Source: Fulvivirga lutea (GTDB taxonomy: Bacteria > Bacteroidota > Bacteroidia > Cytophagales > Cyclobacteriaceae). From it: a stretch of DNA of 64,000 bases. The translations under genes were made by a program, and so were the position numbers. How positions within the stretch are numbered: the stretch's first letter is position 1; every line of letters begins with the position of its first letter. The stretch lies in assembly GCF_017068455.1 (NCBI RefSeq), contig NZ_CP070608.1:1093488-1157487 (forward strand), given 5' to 3'. This document shows positions 37,363 to 44,845 of the stretch, piece after piece. The notes beneath the pieces are model-generated. The model worked only from the letters and a program-made list of their open reading frames with translations, searched no databases and had not been told where the DNA came from.

Positions 37363-37623
37363 TTAATCTTCGTGAACATCATACTCCTTATCGAGTTTGT
37401 TCATCCAGTTTACATAAACGAAGATGAGCGCCACGAAAACATAGATTGATCCTTGTTGAGCGAACCAAAACCCAAGTTTAAATCCGCCAATTTTTATAGT
37501 ATTCAGAGCGTCTACAAATAGAATTCCGAATCCATAACTCACTAAAAACCAGATGGAGAGCAGTATTGCCAGAAAGCGCAAATTCTTCTTCCAGTATTCC
37601 GTCATTTTTTCTTGATTGTTCAT
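37363..37623 (-). CDS. DUF4212 symporter small subunit
   Basis: An 86-residue protein with two helices (LRFLAILLSIWFLVSYGFGI and GSIYVFVALIFVYVNWMNKL) and the family signature YWKKNLRFL, GFKLGFWFAQQGSIYVF and KLDKEYDV. DUF4212 proteins are found with SSS-type carboxylate symporters and are regarded as their small subunit. Here it is immediately upstream of that symporter (24 bases) and 17 bases downstream of the porin gene, giving an outer- plus inner-membrane uptake operon. Confidence 0.93.
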   Translation of the reverse strand: MNNQEKMTEYWKKNLRFLAILLSIWFLVSYGFGILFVDALNTIKIGGFKLGFWFAQQGSIYVFVALIFVYVNWMNKLDKEYDVHED

Positions 37624-37640
37624 ATTTTAGTTGATTTATT

Positions 37641-38951
37641 TTATAAGAATATATGTGTTTGAAGTCTCCATTGAGTGACATCACCGTCAGTACCAGGACT
37701 GTCTCTAAAGTCACCTCTGATGGTGTGGTACTCCAAAGTAATTTTGGCATTATGACCGCTTACATAGTAGTTTACACCGATATCCATAGAGCTAATATTG
37801 TCTTCTAATGCATCATAACTACCAGATTGGTAGGCGAAATAAGGCATAATGTTCAGGCTAGGTATGTAATATCCACCCTGTACATATATGTTTGTACCAG
37901 TACCTGCCCATCGGGAAACATAGTTATCTCCGTAATCAAAACTTTGAAAAGCGGCATAGGCATTAATTCCACCGTCACCTAATGGTGCGTCATAAAATAC
38001 ATCTGCTGCGAAGTGTTGAACATTTTCGTGCTCACCTGTAGCAGTATCAAAAGCTCCGTTAGCATGTCTGAAAAACCCTGCTCCAAATCCCAAGATTTTC
38101 TTTTTACCGAAATAGGTACCTACCTGATACGGCAGTTTTGTAGACTCTGTATCGAATAAATTATATCTGAAATAACCTTCAACAATAGTATTTCCTGTAG
38201 GATCACCATCTAAATCTATCTGAGCTGCACCATCGTAAGTAATGGTTGATGCCTCAGAATTAGGGAAGGCTGCTCCATAATTTGCTCCTGCACCTAATGC
38301 ATTTGCTGGGTTTAGTGGATTGTTAATCGCAAATCTATAATCAAATTGTCCAATTTGTCCTTTGGCATATACACCAAAATGGCGTGCAAACTGATCGGTT
38401 ACTCCTAAAGAATGCCAATGGGTAAAAGGCCTTGCCTGATCCATGGTCATAAAGTTTAGTGTTGATGCATTGGCCAGTCGAGTTAAACCCTTCCAATAAT
38501 GTAGGCCTGTACCTATGTGTAATGCATCGTTATTTGATACTTTAAACTCTGTCCAGGCATCATGTAAAAAAAGTTGCGGACCATCACCATTGTTACCTAA
38601 TGAGGTTTGATTGTTGGGGCCGAAGTTGTTAAGCCCAAAGTGCGTTAAGATTAGAAAACGAGGTGAAATTTGAGCAAAAGCGAGCATTCTGCTTCTTCTT
38701 GTAAAGGAAGTGAGTTGCATTTTTAAATCATCAACCTCGCGATTATTAGTCTGCAACCATTGCTGGTGCCAAATAATAAATCGTACATACTTCGATCCTG
38801 AATCATCTAGCTTAAGCGTTAAAGGCTTATAAGAGTGGTCAGGCTTGGCAACAAGATTGTCTGCATCTTTGCCGTTTTCTTCTTGCGCATTGGCCGGAAT
38901 ACACCAGCATACGCTCAATGCCATAAAGACACTTAGTAGTTGTTTTTTCAT
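37641..38951 (-). CDS. Outer-membrane porin
   Basis: A 436-residue protein with a signal peptide (MKKQLLSVFMALSVCWCIPA ... NAQ) and beta-barrel-type sequence throughout: repeated aromatic/Gly strands (AWTEFKVSNNDALHIGTGLH, FGVYAKGQIGQFDYRFAINN, NIMPYFAYQSGSYDALEDN) and a C-terminal strand WRLQTHIFL ending near an aromatic. It resembles the Bacteroidota porin family seen next to carboxylate symporters. It is probably the entry route for acetate or related anions, with DUF4212 and ActP-like genes directly downstream. The promoter region holds several palindromes (38986-39039), indicating tight regulation. Confidence 0.83.
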   Translation of the reverse strand: MKKQLLSVFMALSVCWCIPANAQEENGKDADNLVAKPDHSYKPLTLKLDDSGSKYVRFIIWHQQWLQTNNREVDDLKMQLTSFTRRSRMLAFAQISPRFLILTHFGLNNFGPNNQTSLGNNGDGPQLFLHDAWTEFKVSNNDALHIGTGLHYWKGLTRLANASTLNFMTMDQARPFTHWHSLGVTDQFARHFGVYAKGQIGQFDYRFAINNPLNPANALGAGANYGAAFPNSEASTITYDGAAQIDLDGDPTGNTIVEGYFRYNLFDTESTKLPYQVGTYFGKKKILGFGAGFFRHANGAFDTATGEHENVQHFAADVFYDAPLGDGGINAYAAFQSFDYGDNYVSRWAGTGTNIYVQGGYYIPSLNIMPYFAYQSGSYDALEDNISSMDIGVNYYVSGHNAKITLEYHTIRGDFRDSPGTDGDVTQWRLQTHIFL

Positions 38952-38985
38952 TGTATTGAAACTTTAGTTGTCTGATATTTTGAAA

Positions 38986-38997
38986 AGACGGCCGTCT
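38986..38997. promoter_or_regulatory. 12-bp perfect palindrome upstream of porin
   Basis: AGACGGCCGTCT is perfectly palindromic and strikingly GC-rich for this region. It lies 35 bases upstream of the porin ATG, where a repressor could block transcription. Confidence 0.5.
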
Positions 38998-39015
38998 AAA
39001 ACTTCAACACTTCGA

Positions 39016-39039
39016 ATTTTGCAAAATGCAAACGATTGC
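39016..39039. promoter_or_regulatory. Adjacent palindromes ATTTTGCAAAAT and GCAAACGATTGC upstream of porin
   Basis: ATTTTGCAAAAT (39016-39027) is a perfect 12-bp palindrome, directly abutting GCAAACGATTGC (39028-39039), a LacI/PurR-like near-palindrome related to the site at 24943-24954. Their distance to the porin start (about 65-77 bases) suits activator or repressor binding. Confidence 0.5.
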
Positions 39040-39075
39040 GAAAAAGTGATGTATATTTTTGGTAATTATATAGGT

Positions 39076-39495
39076 TTAGTCTTTAAAGCGATCCCATTTA
39101 ATCACCATGAATTTATCGCCTAATTCTGTAATAAGCATTCCTGAACCCTTTAAATAGCCTGGGGAAGCCATGAGTTCACTCAGTTCAGCATGACTTAATA
39201 TTTTGTATGTGGGGTGATAATCATAGCGTTCGGGAGGTTTAATTTTATATTTTTTTACCCAATTCATAACAGATACATGACTCACTCCCAGTATCCTTTC
39301 AATCTCTCGGTAGCTTATTCCTTCCAGGTATAATTGTAAGGCCTTAATAACAAAATAGGGGTCAATTTCTTTACCTAACTTACTGACAGTGAAATTATAA
39401 GCGCATTTTTTACATTTAAAACGCTGTCGATCGTTGACAATTCCGCTCTTGATAATACTAGTCGATTCACATTTCGGGCAGGTCGGATTACGCAT
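39076..39495 (-). CDS. IS1 InsA-like zinc-ribbon/HTH protein, no transposase domain
   Basis: A 139-residue protein. A zinc ribbon with four Cys (CPKCESTSIIKSG and FKCKKCAYNF) is followed by an HTH (LEGISYREIERILGVSHVSV and MNWVKKYKI), matching the N-terminal half of IS1/IS1595-type transposases (InsA). There is no DDE catalytic domain. A distinct C-terminal segment (SHAELSELMASPGYLKGSGM, LGDKFMVIKW) ends the protein. No flanking inverted repeats or partner ORF were found, so it looks like a domesticated DNA-binding protein. It lies co-directionally 124 bases upstream of the porin and may regulate it (inference). Confidence 0.78.
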   Translation of the reverse strand: MRNPTCPKCESTSIIKSGIVNDRQRFKCKKCAYNFTVSKLGKEIDPYFVIKALQLYLEGISYREIERILGVSHVSVMNWVKKYKIKPPERYDYHPTYKILSHAELSELMASPGYLKGSGMLITELGDKFMVIKWDRFKD

Positions 39496-39709
39496 AACTA
39501 TAGTAAGTTAGCATATATATATTATTTTAGCAATGATTTTTGAGAGGTTTCATTCCACCAAAGATTGATACTCTTTCGCAATTTGATTGGAAAATATGCG
39601 TAATTCAGTTCTAATTGCAACAAATGGAAGATTTTAACTAAAAATTTAATAGGATATCTATCCAAGAAACCTCATCTATCAAAAAAGCTGTTTCGTAATG
39701 CTGTGTGGA

Positions 39710-40453
39710 CTAAAACCAATACTCAGCGCCAACAGCAATTAGGGCTCCGATAACAGCCACCGCTAATTTTCTAGCGTTAAAATGATGGTCGGAGCTTGTT
39801 TCAAAAACAATTGTTGTTGAAATGTGCAGGAAATTACCACTAACAATGGCAAATAGAATAGTGAATGTTTCATCTGCCAGAGCATTATTTTCCACATAAT
39901 AATCACCTACAACCATGCCGATAGGAGAAGCTAGTGCAAAAAGCACTAAGAATATGATCGCGAGTTTATTTCTCTTTAGCTGACAAACGATTATAGACAT
40001 CAACGCAAAAGAAGCAGGAGCTTTATGTAATACAATACCAAACAAAATACTATTGGCATCGTGGTGGGCATGAATTACACTGGGGTGTGCCAATAGGCTA
40101 CCTTCTAAAAGACCATGAACAATCATGGCGCCCAGAACCATTATGGAAGATGCTACACCTCTCTGATGATCATGCTCGTGCTTATGGATATGACCATGTT
40201 CTGCACCTGCCGTGAAATACTCCAATATTTGCTGCAAAAAGAAACCCAGCAACACATATATACCAATGGAGGTTGGGTTTTCTGCCTGAGAAAATAACTC
40301 TGGCATTATATGGATGATCGTAATCGAGAATAAATACGATCCTGCAAACACCAATGCTAACTTATAATTCTTTTGATCAAGGTTGGGGATTGCGAAAACC
40401 AATAACCCACTTAAAAGGGCACTAAAAAAAAGAATGGCGAGACTTATGAGCAT
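39710..40453 (-). CDS. ZIP family metal transporter
   Basis: A 247-residue protein from the ATG at 40453; an upstream ATG at 40495 lies before the -7 box, so it is unlikely. About eight helices are visible, with a His-rich cytoplasmic loop EHGHIHKHEHDHQRG between helices 3 and 4. Helix 4 (IMVLGAMIVHGLLEGSLLAH) carries the H-x3-E metal site, and helix 5 has GIVLHKAPASFALMSIIV. The family imports Zn2+ or Fe2+ into the cytosol. Divergently placed from a small membrane protein; no zinc-uptake operator is recognised. Confidence 0.9.
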   Translation of the reverse strand: MLISLAILFFSALLSGLLVFAIPNLDQKNYKLALVFAGSYLFSITIIHIMPELFSQAENPTSIGIYVLLGFFLQQILEYFTAGAEHGHIHKHEHDHQRGVASSIMVLGAMIVHGLLEGSLLAHPSVIHAHHDANSILFGIVLHKAPASFALMSIIVCQLKRNKLAIIFLVLFALASPIGMVVGDYYVENNALADETFTILFAIVSGNFLHISTTIVFETSSDHHFNARKLAVAVIGALIAVGAEYWF

Positions 40454-40473
40454 GATTGGGTTTGAATGAGTGG

Positions 40474-40481
40474 CAAATATA
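40474..40481 (-). promoter_or_regulatory. -7 box TATATTTG for the ZIP gene
   Basis: TATATTTG on the minus strand matches TAnnTTTG, 20 bases upstream of the ATG at 40453 and downstream of the alternative ATG at 40495. It therefore decides the start. Confidence 0.5.
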
Positions 40482-40533
40482 CAACAGTGTTGCATTTAGA
40501 AAAGAGAGCCAGGCTCTTTCTAATAGATAATTT

Positions 40534-41085
40534 ATGCGATATTCGCATAAAATAATAGACAGATTGAAGAATAAACCCTGGTTATCGTATTTGCTTTTTG
40601 TAAGTCAGGCAGCTGTATTGTCGACTTCATTGATAGTCTTAATTAGCAACTATTTTAGTTATTCTATCATCTACCGAACCATCAGATATCATGTTGGCAT
40701 TGAGGTAGTACTTTCACTATTATTACTTTATTCAATTCGTCATTACATCAACACCATTAGAGCTTCCTCTTCCATGCGAAAGGAAGCAGGAAAAAAGCGT
40801 GAGATTAAATCCAAAAGAATTGAGCTGCTCATTTTCTTTTTAATGATTTCTTTACTCTTTCATTCTCTTTTCATCACCGTTCCTATGAATAAATACCTAC
40901 CTTCTACTATTGAGTGGGGTCTTTTGTTGAGTAATTGTTTGCTACAGTTTATCATGCTTATCAAACTAATTAGCTCGCATGAAGGTGTTAGCGAGGACTT
41001 TGTTAAGTCGAAACAAAGGTATGCTGGGACAGGAGCACTCCTTGGTCTGGCATTGTTTTACACTTATTTTATTATTCTTAACTGA
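40534..41085 (+). CDS. Hypothetical four-helix membrane protein
   Basis: A 183-residue protein with hydrophobic segments at SYLLFVSQAAVLSTSLIVLI, VGIEVVLSLLLLYSIRHYI, ELLIFFLMISLLFHSLFITV, IEWGLLLSNCLLQFIMLIKL and TGALLGLALFYTYFIILN, and a basic loop (RKEAGKKREIKSKRIEL). No family recognised. It is divergent from the ZIP gene and followed by a short hairpin-forming palindrome (41093-41109). Confidence 0.55.
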   Translation: MRYSHKIIDRLKNKPWLSYLLFVSQAAVLSTSLIVLISNYFSYSIIYRTIRYHVGIEVVLSLLLLYSIRHYINTIRASSSMRKEAGKKREIKSKRIELLIFFLMISLLFHSLFITVPMNKYLPSTIEWGLLLSNCLLQFIMLIKLISSHEGVSEDFVKSKQRYAGTGALLGLALFYTYFIILN

Positions 41086-41092
41086 TTGACAA

Positions 41093-41109
41093 CTAACTTA
41101 TTAAGTTAG
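41093..41109. repeat. 17-base palindrome after the 183-residue membrane protein gene
   Basis: CTAACTTATTAAGTTAG is symmetric about its central T, 7 bases after the preceding stop. It could fold as CTAAC/GTTAG around a TTATTAA loop, but no T tract follows. Weak terminator or a binding site. Confidence 0.35.
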
Positions 41110-41208
41110 ACTTCATTCAATTTCCTCATTTTTTAACCAGATTAAGGGTTACTTAGCCCTGCTTGCAGTATCAATTATTGTAATTACAACCAACTAAAAC
41201 TTATTACA

Positions 41209-41760
41209 ATGAGATATCTATTGATCAGCTGTATCATACTTTCAACTAATAGTCTATCACTAGCACAATCAAATGGCTGGCAACAAAAAATAGCGGCAAT
41301 CGAAAAGGAGTTTCAGCAATGCATGTCTTCCGAAAATAAAAATACATGTCAGGGTTATATCGGTATGGCCATGCAAGAGGTTTATAAGTCGAGTGATTTG
41401 AAAGACCCGGCTAGCAATGAATATCTAAGTTTTTCTGAGATAAAAAGACTAGTAAAAGAATCTGATAAATGGCAAATGGTAGGGCATGCTTATGATCAGG
41501 AGGCTTTAAAAAAGGCTCAAAGTATGGCGAATGAAGGAAAGCCGGTGGTAGCTGTGTTTACTGGTGATACTGATGCAGAAACTCATGTGAGTCTTATCCT
41601 TCCAGGTGATTTAGCAGCCTCTGGTTCTTGGGGTATGAGAGTGCCTGATGTCACAGCTTTTTTTACGCACAATCCGTCAAGTTCTTTTTCTAAGAAAAGT
41701 ATGTCTTATGCATATACTAAGAAGATGACTCTTCAAATTGTACTCTATGCAAAAAAATAA
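41209..41760 (+). CDS. Secreted protein, possible NlpC/P60- or CHAP-like amidase fold
   Basis: A 183-residue protein with a signal peptide (MRYLLISCIILSTNSLSLAQ). Two features recall the papain-like NlpC/P60-CHAP superfamily: a Cys at a helix start (NTCQGYIGMAMQEVY, about residue 45) and a His beginning a strand (ETHVSLILPGDLAASGSWGM, about residue 128), preceded by the strand GKPVVAVFTGD. This gives a Cys...His order with the expected spacing. If correct, it would cleave peptidoglycan peptide bonds in the periplasm or outside. The family was not identified with certainty. It ends at a bidirectional terminator and has no obvious immunity or partner gene. Confidence 0.6.
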   Translation: MRYLLISCIILSTNSLSLAQSNGWQQKIAAIEKEFQQCMSSENKNTCQGYIGMAMQEVYKSSDLKDPASNEYLSFSEIKRLVKESDKWQMVGHAYDQEALKKAQSMANEGKPVVAVFTGDTDAETHVSLILPGDLAASGSWGMRVPDVTAFFTHNPSSSFSKKSMSYAYTKKMTLQIVLYAKK

Positions 41761-41790
41761 TCTTGAGGTATTTAACCCCAAGATTATTTC
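41759..41790. terminator. Bidirectional rho-independent terminator
   Basis: A 10-bp stem with one mismatch (AATCTTGAGG with CCCCAAGATT, 41759-41768 with 41776-41785) has a 7-base loop. On the minus strand the hairpin is followed by a run of seven Ts, and on the plus strand by ATTTCTT. It separates the secreted protein gene from the convergent permease gene. Confidence 0.75.
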
Positions 41791-41797
41791 TTAATAA

Positions 41798-44422
41798 TCA
41801 CTCATTTTTTAATGAATTAGTAGGATTCTGAAGTGCAGCCTTTACCGATTGCCAACTCATGGTGCCAAACGCAATGACCGAAATAGCAATGGCCGCTATT
41901 ATAAAAATACCTGCATTTATCGAAGTTTGGTAAGCAAAACCTGCCAACCATTTGTTCATGGCAAACCAGGCAAGCGGTGAGGCAATTAAGAATGCAATCA
42001 CCAGCAGTTTAAATAAATCCTTGGAGAGTAAAAGCACGATCGACTGCACTGAAGCTCCTAATACCTTTCTAATGCCAATTTCTTTGATGCGCTGTGTTGT
42101 GGTATAGGTGGTTAAACCGAACAAACCAAGAAATGCTATGATAATGGCAAGAATAGCAAATGATGCAAATAATTGAGCAAATTGATTGTCGGCACGATAC
42201 TGCTGATCAAAATTATCATCTAAAAAGTAATAGGTAAAGGGCCTTTGAGGGATTAAAGTTTTCCATTTGCTCTCCAATCGCTGGATTGTTTGAAAAACAT
42301 CATCCGTATTAATCTTCAGAGAAAACTTAGCCATGCTAAATGGCTCATACCGCAATGATAAGGGCTCAACTTCTGAATGAAGCGACTTGTAATTGAAATC
42401 ATCTACTACACCTATTACCTTTCCTTCTTTCCCCCACTGACTGAATTTTTTACCAATGACCTCTTCAGGATCTGTATAGCCCCAAAGCTTTACGGCCGCC
42501 ATGTTGATCATTAAAGCTTCCGTAGAATCTGAATAATAATCGTATGAAAAAGGCCTTCCAGACAGCATTTTAATATCATAGAAAGGAATAAAGTCGGGGT
42601 CAATCTCATAGATGGTAGGGCTGTGTGGCTCCATTTCGCCAGCTTTATTTTCTATGAGCGTTCCTGCATTTGGTAAGAAATTACCCGGTACAGCCCGTGA
42701 AGCACTGACCTCCGTTACATCGGGATCATTGCCAAATTCATTCTTTAATGCCTCAATATTTAATTGCACTTGCGTATCGAAACCAAACTCCATTACTAAT
42801 ACCTGCTCTTTAGAAAATCCTAAGTCGTGATTTTGAAGAAACTTTAGTTGATTGTAGATAGTAGTAGTTCCAATAATGAGGGCAATGGTAAGTATGAATT
42901 GAAAAGTGACAAGTCCTTTTCTTAAAATTACGCCTGACGACCCTGTTTTAAAATTACCTTTTAAAACTTTGGACGGTTGAAATTTTGAAAGCAGAAATGC
43001 AGGATAAAATCCTGCCAAAAGTCCAATAATAGCTATTCCAGATACAAAGGTAAGTGCAAACTCAATGTTGAAAATGTCGGTAGATGTAATTTCTACTCCT
43101 GTTAAACCAAAGAAGTTAGGTGCAAGTACAATTACTATGGCAATAGCCAAAACACCTGCAAATAACGAAAGCAAGAAAAACTCAGATAGAAATTGATTGA
43201 CCAATGAAAACTGTCTAGCACCCACTACTTTTCTTATTCCAATTTCTTTAGCTCTTTCCAGAGAACGAGCTGTCGATAAGTTAATGAAGTTTATACAGGC
43301 AATAATTAAAATAAATGCGCCTATTATGGAGAAGATTATCAGATTGGAAATGCTTCCCATTTTTCCCGCTTGTCTTTTAGCTACTGAATTTAAATAGGAG
43401 CCATCCATGGGCTCTACATCGGCATAAAATTTTGATTGCTCCCAATCGGCAGTATATTTTTCAACCACATCTGTAATTCTGGGTTTGATGGCTTCTATTG
43501 TGGTATTCTCTTTAAGGGTGATGTAATTATAAAAATCTACATAGCCCCACGAATCAAAGATGGCAGGTCTTTCATTGTAAAATGTTTTCATGGAGATTAT
43601 GGCGTCAAACCTGAACTGCGAATTAAGAGGCACATCTTCCATAATAGCAGTCACTTTGCACTCAACTGTTTGGTTATAAGTAACAATCTTGCCCATGGCA
43701 TCTTCGTTTCCGAAGTACTTTTTTGCCTGTGATTCTGTTAAAACAATACTGTTAGGCTCAGTTAAAGCTAAATCAGGATTTCCAGCGATAACCTTCCAGC
43801 TGAAGACTTTAAAAGCTGTAGAATCTCCAAAAACTACACCGTCTTCATTGTATAACTCATCATTAACTTTTATAAGCTTCGAATGGCCAGGAGTAAAACG
43901 GCAGAAATGTTCAATTTCCGGAATCTCTTCTTTCAGAGCTGGTCCGATGGGAGCATTACCCCAAAACCGGTATTCTTCCGGTACAGGTGGGGTATCCAAG
44001 TCTTCATTGGCTTTAAAACCCTGCAGAACACGATACGTTCTATCAAGATTTTCGTGATACTGATCGTAAGACAATTCATTCAAGACATAAAAGGCAATGA
44101 AAATGCAGGAAGCAATACCTACTGCTAAGCCAGAAATATTGATGAATGAATAGAACTTTTCTTTAGCGATATGGCGCCACGCCACTTTGTAATAGTTGTT
44201 AATCATAATAAAGTTGTTTGAGTTTGACCTATATTTTTTGAGTGCAAATGGCCGCAGGTAATTCAATACCTGAAACCAATAATTGAGTTTTGCTTTTGTA
44301 ACAGAGGTTTCTTTTAATTTCCGATAGTATTTCTCTTCCAAGTCGCCTAATACCTCTTCGGCTAGTTCTTCTTTGAGAAACCAGTTGATAAACTTTTGCG
44401 CCAGTTGTGGAGGTGACTGCAT
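41798..44422 (-). CDS. MacB/FtsX-type ABC exporter permease with permease-prefix domain
   Basis: An 874-residue protein. Residues 1-60 are a permease-prefix domain (QPPQLAQKFINWFLKEELAEEVLGD region, LEEKYYRKLKE). It then has two MacB_PCD-FtsX halves: a helix near YSFINISGLAVGIASCIFIA, a large periplasmic domain, then RAKEIGIRKVVGARQFSLVN and three helices. The second half ends with the equivalent RIKEIGIRKVLGASVQSIVL. No ATP-binding subunit is adjacent. Its start directly abuts the PadR gene stop, so the regulator and exporter form one operon, a common Bacteroidota arrangement. Substrate unknown (lipids, peptides or drugs are all possible). Confidence 0.92.
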   Translation of the reverse strand: MQSPPQLAQKFINWFLKEELAEEVLGDLEEKYYRKLKETSVTKAKLNYWFQVLNYLRPFALKKYRSNSNNFIMINNYYKVAWRHIAKEKFYSFINISGLAVGIASCIFIAFYVLNELSYDQYHENLDRTYRVLQGFKANEDLDTPPVPEEYRFWGNAPIGPALKEEIPEIEHFCRFTPGHSKLIKVNDELYNEDGVVFGDSTAFKVFSWKVIAGNPDLALTEPNSIVLTESQAKKYFGNEDAMGKIVTYNQTVECKVTAIMEDVPLNSQFRFDAIISMKTFYNERPAIFDSWGYVDFYNYITLKENTTIEAIKPRITDVVEKYTADWEQSKFYADVEPMDGSYLNSVAKRQAGKMGSISNLIIFSIIGAFILIIACINFINLSTARSLERAKEIGIRKVVGARQFSLVNQFLSEFFLLSLFAGVLAIAIVIVLAPNFFGLTGVEITSTDIFNIEFALTFVSGIAIIGLLAGFYPAFLLSKFQPSKVLKGNFKTGSSGVILRKGLVTFQFILTIALIIGTTTIYNQLKFLQNHDLGFSKEQVLVMEFGFDTQVQLNIEALKNEFGNDPDVTEVSASRAVPGNFLPNAGTLIENKAGEMEPHSPTIYEIDPDFIPFYDIKMLSGRPFSYDYYSDSTEALMINMAAVKLWGYTDPEEVIGKKFSQWGKEGKVIGVVDDFNYKSLHSEVEPLSLRYEPFSMAKFSLKINTDDVFQTIQRLESKWKTLIPQRPFTYYFLDDNFDQQYRADNQFAQLFASFAILAIIIAFLGLFGLTTYTTTQRIKEIGIRKVLGASVQSIVLLLSKDLFKLLVIAFLIASPLAWFAMNKWLAGFAYQTSINAGIFIIAAIAISVIAFGTMSWQSVKAALQNPTNSLKNE

Positions 44423-44764
44423 TTAGAATGAGAAATTCAGTTTGTCTGCAAATGCCGGAAACTGATTCCAGAGTGACACTTTAAAATCACGAGAGTTTTC
44501 CAGGGCACGCTGGCCTGCGGCTGTTATTTCATAGATTCTTTTTCTTCTACCACCACGTTCAGCGCTGGCTTCACCCATCTTGGATTCCAAAAAACCTTTA
44601 TCGGCTAGTCGTGTAAGTGTGGAATGTACCGCCCCGATAGAAACGGCTCTTTTGGTTTGTGCTTCAAATTCATCTGCAATATTTAAGGCATAAGCCTGCT
44701 CTCCTAAGATTCCTACGATAAGAAGAATTACTTCTTCAAAATCACCAAGTTTTGTTTCAATCAT
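44423..44764 (-). CDS. PadR family transcriptional regulator
   Basis: A 113-residue protein with a winged HTH (YALNIADEFEAQTKRAVSIG, AVHSTLTRLADKGFLESKMG, RGGRRKRIYEITAAGQRALE), the PadR pattern. It is immediately followed by the FtsX exporter gene and preceded by a long perfect inverted repeat, so it probably represses its own operon until an inducer binds. It has the short length of the exporter-linked PadR subgroup. Confidence 0.93.
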   Translation of the reverse strand: MIETKLGDFEEVILLIVGILGEQAYALNIADEFEAQTKRAVSIGAVHSTLTRLADKGFLESKMGEASAERGGRRKRIYEITAAGQRALENSRDFKVSLWNQFPAFADKLNFSF

Positions 44765-44774
44765 ATATTAACTT

Positions 44775-44827
44775 CTAAATTGTAGAACTAATATACGGGC
44801 CGATTTATTTTTTGTTCTACAATTTAG
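44775..44827. promoter_or_regulatory. 14-bp inverted repeat, PadR operator candidate
   Basis: CTAAATTGTAGAAC (44775-44788) and its exact complement GTTCTACAATTTAG (44814-44827) are separated by 25 bases and lie 11 bases upstream of the PadR start codon. A TATATTAG -7-like box falls in the spacer on the minus strand. The layout fits a repressor covering the promoter from both sides. Confidence 0.65.
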
Positions 44828-44845
44828 TAAGAAATTCTTTTGAGC

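Noticed and set aside
39076..39495. Active IS1-type insertion sequence
   Set aside because: No catalytic ORF, no terminal inverted repeats and no target-site duplication were seen around it.
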